Source of the DNA: Cristatella mucedo
Lineage: Eukaryota > Bryozoa > Phylactolaemata > Cristatellidae
DNA length: 64,000 nucleotides
NCBI GenBank assembly: GCA_009760855.2
Contig: WPIO01000058.1
Location: 437,501-501,500 of the forward strand
Direction of reading: 5' to 3'
Part shown: positions 35,703-64,000 of the stretch, in pieces
Layout of the letters: each line of letters opens with the position of its first letter
How positions within the stretch are numbered: position 1 is the first letter of the stretch
The notes under the pieces: model-generated
The model's database searches: none
Told to the model about the DNA's origin: nothing
What the model saw: only the letters and a program-made list of their open reading frames with translations
Program-made: the position numbers and the translations under genes

Positions 35703-36375
35703 CGACAGCCACGGAAGGCTACAGCAACGCTGGGCCCCTAGTAGCGAACATCTCGCTCGAATCGCGCTCGAGCCCAATGTACAACTGGCCGAACATCACC
35801 AAGGATATCCTTTTTATACGGATTAAAACATAGATTATGTGTGAGACATTTGATTCCTAATCGTTATAATTCAGAAACCGCTCATAACCTCAAGCGCTCG
35901 CCGTATGACGGATTTAGCTTGCAACATTTAACTTGCAATCTCCTCAGCCGAAATGGCAAAACTTGTCTTAGCCTCAAGTGTTTTTGAAAATTTACTATTT
36001 TCCTTAGAATTTTCTGGCTGCCTGAACGTGCAGCTCGCATCTTGGTTTTGGTGCTGCAGTTCACCCTTTCTGAAGGGCGTGCCGGAATAAAAAACGTGAT
36101 GCGGAACCACAGCGTAACCATTTGCAATACTTTACTAGTCTGGGTGCCACTGGCTAGCAGCAGCGGCTGGCTGTACATTGCATCGGTGCGCGACCTGGGT
36201 CTTCTCTATAGCGCGCTGCTCATTATAAACAGGAAGAAGTAATGGCTGCGAAAGACGGACCTCAAATAGCGGTAAGCTTGTGTTGCGTGACGGAAGCGAA
36301 ACCGCTTGGTCTGAAGTGAAAGCTCTGGCAAATTCATGTAAAATGCCTTTTTATAACAATAATTTTTATAATCAT

Positions 36376-36516
36376 CTATAATTAATTTGTATAGCGTCGC
36401 AATATAACTTAATATATATTCAGGAGCTTCGCATGTTCTACGGGGCTCGAGCCCTCGACCTCGGCCAGACCTTGGTCGCGGCAAGCACCTTAACCACTTG
36501 CCAAACCAGCTCAACT
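36376..36516 (-). mobile_element. SINE-2 copy
   Basis: Plus-strand GGGGCTCGAGCCCTCGACCT is the reversed box B. AGCACCTTAACCACTTGCCA and AACCAGCTCAA are the reversed head, and TTTGTATAGCGTCGCAATA the reversed tail. Confidence 0.68.
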
Positions 36517-36789
36517 CCTATGGACAAGCTGCTAGCGTGCACAATTTCGTTAAAATGCGCTGAATTTTGACCCGAGCATAGTAGCGCCAGAGTTTCGGCA
36601 TCCAGTATCGCTTTTTCAATGTCATGTTAGCTTCCCCAGCTCCTGTCCGAAATTCGGCAACTAACTAGGATACGCGTAGGAGTACATTTGCTAATGAGAT
36701 TGTCTTTATCGGCGAACGTAATTTTACTCAGAAATTGGAAACCCTATTTCTCGAAATGAGCTCGGCCAGCATATATACTGTAGCAGATC

Positions 36790-37450
36790 GTGTAACTACT
36801 TTCAGCTAGACAAAATCGCTAAAATTCGGGCTTGGTTAGGCAGGTATAGCACATCAAAGTTGGTCCATGCATTTGCGAAATCTCATCTCGAATTCTGTAG
36901 CTCACTGCTTGCAGTTCTTCTGGCCTGTGTAATAAGGCCCTTACAGTTCGTGCAAAACTCTGCAGCTAAACTTTTCTACAAGGAACGTCGCAGTTTCAAA
37001 ATTAAACACTTCTCAGCGACCTGCACTGGGTCCTTATCCAGTGTATCAAATTCAAGGTTGTGTCACCCAATTTTAAGTCTGTACATTCTCTTTCACCGGC
37101 CTAACCTATCGAAGAGCTACTTCCTATTAAGGCCAGGAATCATACTACCCGCATACATAATCGTACTACCAGACTCAAGTATCTTACCTGTGCTTTTCAT
37201 CAGCATTTAAATCGTTTGGAAACTGCACATTTAGTTACTATATGTTCCCAAAGTTTGGAACTACGTACGTACTCACGGACATCACGACCCTAGAATTGAC
37301 ATTTAAAAAGAAGCTAAACGCGCACAAGCTTCTAGCTCTTCTTTCCTTCTAGCTTATGCTAGGTCCGTGTGAATTATCTTTTGTGTGCTTCTGCCCACTG
37401 ATCCATGTTATCTGTAACGAGATTTATATGCTTCCCTTACAGCATGTGTA
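36790..37450 (+). mobile_element. LINE A-variant copy
   Basis: KIRAWLGRY- and VHAFAKSHLEFCSSLLAV-like blocks, LQFVQNSAAKLFYKERRS, then a 3' UTR ending AGCATGTGTAAAG. The hairpin is lost. It belongs to the same subfamily as the 12.2 and 48.0 kb copies. Confidence 0.6.
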
Positions 37451-37589
37451 AAGTACAGAAGCTGACAGATGCTGCACTGCACACCCTAGCAGTCAATTTA
37501 GCGAAAGTTATTGTGCAAATCTGGACCAAATCTAACTTGGAGTGTGCACATTGCAAGTAGGTGACTGAGATCATCACGGTTCCTTTGGA

Positions 37590-38062
37590 GTTGTAATGAT
37601 AATAATAATAATAACACACATTGTATAAAGCACCTTCAGAGAACTCAATCTCTTTGTAGGAGCTTTGTATTTGTTGCAAAGGAAACGCGATCGAATGGTT
37701 AGTAATAGCATGCTCAATAAACAACAAAAATAACATGGTTAGGGGTGACATGCACAGGATTAGCATACAAGTGTGGTTAGCGGCAGCATGCACAGTGTCA
37801 GCATGCATAAGTACATGAAGGACGAATCACAGGGACCCACGAAATGCTGTCCTAAATAGGTGTGTTTTTAAGTTCTTTTGAAATATGGTCAAATCAGGAG
37901 ATGTTCTGACGCAAGTCGGGAGGGAGCTTTGGGAGCATACAAACTAAATGCACGGTCTCCAAAGGATTTGAGGTTTGTACGAGGTATAGGTAAACAGTTA
38001 GATTCCGAAAAGCAGATGTACTATGCCTGGTGGGAGAGTAGATCTAATAGAATAGCATGCTG
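37590..38062 (-). mobile_element. LINE A copy, 5' truncated
   Basis: Starts with (AAT)n, then the hairpin (CCTTCAGAGAACTCAATCTC), the GTGCATG modules and the reversed SLPTC...FGDRAFSSY block, to GGTGGGAGAGTAGATCT. Confidence 0.72.
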
Positions 38063-38687
38063 AGTAGAGTATCGTTAATGTGCTTAGTGTGGCAGCCTTA
38101 AAAATGGTACAGTAATGAAGTAAAGGTCAAGTTAGCTGAACCCATAGCCGGACTTGCTTGCTGTGGTTTTTTGATTTTACAGGTGCTTTTTTGATGTATG
38201 AGAGAGGGAGCATTTTTTGTTCACTATTGTTGATCTTTTATTTATATTTTTAATTTATATTATTTTTATTTTGATTTTATTGATGACTGCTTCGAATACC
38301 TTATACATCTAATCTGTACCTTCTAGTCCCACAAGACTAGTCCCAGCTCGATGCTAGTCTGCAAAGCTCTGCAACTTACCAGCTTGCTTTCGATGGATTT
38401 GACTTACACTGCGAGAATGGAAATATTCAATATCCAATAGCAATGTCCATTAAGAGCCAGTCAGGTATCATGTGTTTCTCTCCCTTCCCCTAGTCGGCGT
38501 TCTCAAGTCTCTGCTCAGTGAATAAGAGGGCTGTAGCTGGATGCACTGTAGCTGGAAGGCAACAGTGCAAGCTTGAGAATGCATATTGTCTTCAGTAGTT
38601 GGCTACATTATTCAACTTTCTCCTATTTCTTGTGAGTATAGCATATTTATTTTAAGTCGTAATCCAGCACTTTTTTTATTCCTTATA

Positions 38688-38689
<2 letters not shown>

Positions 38690-38781
<92 letters not shown>
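38690..38781. repeat. (CA)n microsatellite, about 45 units
   Basis: Uninterrupted alternating CA for about 90 bp. A (CT)n run of about 30 bp lies at 38868-38898. Confidence 0.98.
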
Positions 38782-38786
<5 letters not shown>

Positions 38787-39108
38787 TGTCCATCTATAGA
38801 TATGCAGCACTGCCACTATTAAAGGCTAATTATATATAATCTCCCTCTTCCTCTTCCTTTTCCCTTTCCTCTCTCTCTCTCTCTCTCTCTCGCTCTCTTG
38901 TTCTCGTTCTCTTGGTACTTTATCGGGAGGGTGTCCTAAAAAGAAGCATATCAACTGGTTAGTGGTAATGAAATGAGCAACTGTAGCTCCAATAAGTAAT
39001 AAATTATATCGTACATGGTAAGCATATGTCCTGAGAAGCAAGGCGGTCTTAAGGTTGCTTTATGTGTCCTTAAATCAGGGAACGTCTGTGAAAAATGAAA
39101 GTGAAAAA

Positions 39109-39150
39109 TTTCAACTATAGTTAGAATACTTTCAACTATAGTTAGAATAC
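39109..39150. repeat. Exact 21-bp tandem duplication
   Basis: TTTCAACTATAGTTAGAATAC occurs twice head to tail, about 280 bp upstream of the RING exon acceptor. Confidence 0.95.
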
Positions 39151-39429
39151 CTCAAACTTATGGCCTGTTTACCCTTCTTTGTTGAAAGTGATACGACAAA
39201 CACATTTGATTACATGAATTGTATGCATAACCTGACCTTTTCATCTTGGCTTTAAGGTGCTAGCATGCAATAGTGAGTATGCTTATATCCTGAGTGTGCT
39301 TGCTCATGACATGGCATATTTTTGTAGACCTTTGTATTGCAGTCGCAGGCCACTACTGTTTTTCGTTCTTCCTTTGGACTGATTGTAATGAAAATCTGAT
39401 GTTTTATTTTAAATTTACCATGTTTGCAG

Positions 39430-61190
<21,761 letters not shown>

Positions 61191-61872
61191 CCGTGTGAGC
61201 TGCACACTGAGCTTGCCCTAAGTGCCCTCCCTCTACTGTTAGTTCGGCCTGGTGGCCCAGCCAGATGGAAAAATTAAAGAAGGCAGTATTTCTCAGCTTA
61301 CTTAAATTGCCAGCATAGCCTGTAGAACAGTCAGGCACAGCAGCTTCTTTGAATCTTGCTTCAGGCCGTGCTGCTACTGCACGAAAACGAAGAACTGCCT
61401 CCTACGTTATGCCTAGATGACTTCCAGAGGAGACCCTAGCAGCTGGCAGGTGGGCCAATCTGGATACGTGGCCTTGTTGCCCTTGGCTCGCCTATACTGC
61501 TGCCACACTGGCAGTGCTCGGCAGCCAGCTGCCAGCAAAATGCTATGATTGGTGTGGTGTGCCATTGTGCTATTCGTCTGTGCCCTCTTTCAAACTTTAT
61601 TTATTTATGACTTAGTTGCTATTAAAAGAAAAGATCCGAGAAGCTGTGTGCAAGCAGGCCCGGGGCTGCAGAGCCATTACTAGTTCTTACGATTAGCATG
61701 GTGCACACGTATTCTCGTGGAGCTGAGACTGCTCTAAGGGTAGCCATTTCATTTTCTCAAGGCTACGACTATTGCAGGCACTTCAAAAAACGTGGATTCA
61801 CCGCATCGTTTCAATCGTGAATAAACATTCCACGGCGCCAGCTGGCACTGCTTGCACCTTGCAAGTTCATTA
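61191..61872 (+). other. Probable 3' UTR of the RING/UBR gene
   Basis: Follows the TAG at 61188-61190. An AATAAA lies at about 61820 (GTGAATAAACATTCC), 630 bp downstream, and is the best poly(A) signal seen. Confidence 0.35.
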
Positions 61873-62125
61873 ATAATAATAATGCACTTGATAAAGCGCC
61901 CTGGGAGAACTCAATTTCTTTCTAGGCGCTTTACATTTGCTGCAAAGGGAAACGCGATTGAATGGTGAGTAATATCATCATGCTTGATAAACAACATGAA
62001 TAGCACGGTTAGGCACAGAGTCAGGATGCAAGTGAGGTTAGTGGCAGCATGCAACAGTGTCAGCTCGCATAAGTACATTAATTACGAATCACAGGGATCC
62101 ACTAAATGCTGTCCTAAATATTAAG
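61873..62125 (-). mobile_element. LINE A 3' end
   Basis: (AAT)n, hairpin (GCCCTGGGAGAACTCAATTT), then the 3' UTR modules to ACTAAATGCTGTCCTAAATA. Only the last ORF codons remain. Confidence 0.72.
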
Positions 62126-62139
62126 TAATTCTAATTAAA

Positions 62140-62771
62140 AAGACAGCACGAACATTAGAAGACTTTTATTGCACAAAGGCAACATATAAAGAAAGCCACT
62201 ATTCGGCTTGTGAAAGTCAGCATGCATGCATGTTCCAACGAGGTGGCATGATAGGTTGTGAAAGCTTGTTAGCAATGAGTCATGTATACAGTTAAACGTA
62301 GAGTCAGTAGAAAGCACTAGCATCGTTACGAGTTCTTCTGTGGGATACGAACGATGACCTGCAAACACAAGGTGAGGATTCTACAGGCAACAGGACAATG
62401 CCAACATGCCCAGCTGCAGCTGTCAAATTCAGCCTCATTGTTCATGCCCAATTATCAAGGTGCCAGCTATGCTCAAGTCACTGTAGCAAGTTTCGGCAGC
62501 ACGGAGGACCACTGGGTGTACATACATAGACAGAGATGCCATCAAAAGTTTAATCAAATGCTAGAAAAGGGCAAATTCTGATGATTAAGATTGTGGATTG
62601 CATTTGGTGGCTGTAAGGAACCGATTGGTATAGCTGCTTATGATTTCCGAGCAGAGCATAAACTGCAGTATTACGAAGCAGCTGCTTTTCGGTAAGATGG
62701 AACGATGGAGCAGGTGTGGTCGAGCTAAGCTGACAAACGATCCGGATAACATGCTCTGGCAAAACGTATTG
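62140..62771 (-). CDS. 3' part of an unidentified minus-strand gene
   Basis: On the minus strand an acceptor (TGTTCTAG) at 62772 opens a frame beginning QYVLPEHVIRIVCQLSSTTP and continuing with FHLTEKQLLRNTAVYALLG and NHKQLYQSV, which reads like real helical protein. It stops at 62550-62552. About 390 nt downstream, on the minus strand, an AATAAA (plus-strand TTTATT at 62163-62168) suggests a poly(A) site near 62140. A second acceptor (GTTTGCAG, near 62366) may mean the 3' end is spliced instead. I do not recognise the family. Earlier exons would lie above 62771, possibly beyond the window. Confidence 0.4.
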
Positions 62772-63195
62772 CTAGAACACTTGAACTTAGGATAGGGCAT
62801 ACGTGAGCATTCTATGGTGGTTACGATAGCAAGGCATACTATCCATGATTTCCAATAGCAAGCCTTTGCTTTCAAAAAGCAAAAATTAAGCCACGTGGAA
62901 CAGGCTGTCGACCACACCTACTTGACCTAGGTTGACAGGCGGAGTCGTGTAGACTGATAAATCAAAAGTTAACCATTTTCAGAACTAATAAGAAAGCATA
63001 TATAAAACGGCACTGTAATGATGCATGTCGCGATGACTGCTTTCAAAAGACAGACAATTTCGGTGGCAGTGGTATGGTGGTACAGGGCTGTTGCACAGCA
63101 GCTAGTACCAGAACTCTTTATCGCATAAAAGGCATATGAACCAGCATAAATACTTAAATGTAGCTAACAATTTCCTTTAATTTAAGTATTCCAAA

Positions 63196-63866
63196 TGCGA
63201 TGGGTCTGAGAGGGCTAGACTATTGCAATTCCTTTTTGGCTGGGCTACCAAAGAAAGCAACTAGGCCACTGCAGCTGACTATGAATGTGGCTGCAAGGCT
63301 AGTCCTCAAGTCCCAGCGGTTTGAGCACGTGTCTCCTCTGCTAAAAGAGCTAGGATGGATGCCGGTTGAGCAACGGATACAGAGCAAAGTTCTTATGCTG
63401 ACCCACAAGGCCTGCCACGGCTTGGCTCCTTCGTACCTAGCTGAACTGCTGCACCAGTTTCAGCCTCTTTTCGCCCTCAGGTCCTGTGTGGACGATACAT
63501 TAGCTGTTCCATTCCTCCGCTTAAAGACCGTTGGTGACAGAAGCTTTAGCTCTGCAGGTCCTAGGCTGTGGAACTCGCTTCCACAATTCCTATGCAACAA
63601 CTACTCTCCTACCGCCGACTATGGCTCATCCTTTCAAGCGGTCCTGAGCTGCTACTTCTATGCTACTCACTACCTCAACTGCTCTCCTGACTCAGCTATG
63701 CTTCCCACTTTCTCTTTGTTGCGTGAGACGAAGTCTGTTGGCTACCGAATGCGTACCAAAAGCCACTTAAGCTGTGAGTGCGTTATACAAAACTCTCCTG
63801 CGTAGCACCCATATGGTCTTTATGACTTTGCGGAGTTACAGACAGAGATATATTACATTACATGGT
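63196..63866 (+). mobile_element. LINE B copy, 5' truncated
   Basis: 201 codons are open: LDYCNSFLAGLPKKATRPLQ, FEHVSPLLKELGWMPVEQRI and SYLAELLHQFQPLFALRSCV. It ends GAGATATATTACATTACATG. It is one of the least damaged C-terminal domains in the window. Confidence 0.85.
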
Positions 63867-64000
63867 ATATGGCAACAGGAGGCCCATCATAAACATAACG
63901 CACTGTTGCTGAGTTTTTTGACAATCGTCTGGATCACCTATATAATTTGCTGACTATATTGCCATGGATGCAAGCATGAGTACTTATCAAAATCCCATAA

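Noticed and set aside
38586-38822. Frame with a Thr-His repeat
   Set aside because: Translation of the (CA)n microsatellite.

Overview
The window is eukaryotic, and almost certainly from an invertebrate animal. The genes are split by GT-AG introns into short exons, most of the DNA is intronic or intergenic, and there are many 5'-truncated non-LTR retrotransposons, tRNA-derived SINEs, microsatellites and minisatellites. I see no operons or bacterial-style signals. The two LINE families look like the CR1/L2 group. I cannot name the phylum from sequence alone.

I could assemble three host genes by matching splice-site phase. (1) A phytanoyl-CoA dioxygenase (PhyH) family enzyme lies on + in five exons from 9899 to 15340 and keeps its iron ligands. 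(2) A homologue of vertebrate C3orf38 (DUF4518) lies on - in four exons from 24517 down to 18492. A 4.1-kb intron in it is filled with transposable elements. (3) A large + gene runs from a RING-finger exon at 39430 to a stop codon at 61190. Eleven exons join in frame into at least 496 codons, with an N-terminal C3HC4 RING and a C-terminal UBR-box-like zinc finger. It looks like an E3 ubiquitin ligase of unusual layout. Its introns hold several LINE copies, a 1.4-kb 11-bp minisatellite and one probable GC-AG intron. A possible fourth gene on - has its 3' part near 62140-62771, and one isolated first-exon-like segment sits at 33210-33401.

The rest is mainly mobile DNA. LINE family A ends in (ATT)n and family B in (ACATT)n; every copy I could read is broken. 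Two SINE families carry pol III box B-like motifs. The 3' tail of SINE-2 copies the 3' hairpin of LINE A, suggesting that A mobilised it. Nested insertions are common: A into B at 3.97-4.74 kb and 27.97-28.36 kb, SINE-1 into B at 28.76 kb, and SINE-2 plus (TA)n into A at 56.74 kb. There are also remains of a pogo/Tigger-like transposase (3.0-3.4 kb), an rve-integrase element (about 26.3-29.6 kb), a terminal-inverted-repeat element (20.3 and 35.0 kb) and a decayed ~170-bp tandem repeat (30.8-32.1 kb).

Layout: 0-9.8 kb repeats and unassigned DNA; 9.9-15.3 kb PhyH gene; 15.3-18.5 kb mostly unassigned; 18.5-24.6 kb C3orf38-like gene; 24.6-39.4 kb repeat-rich intergenic DNA; 39.4-61.2 kb RING/UBR gene; 61.2-64 kb repeat tails and a partial minus-strand gene.
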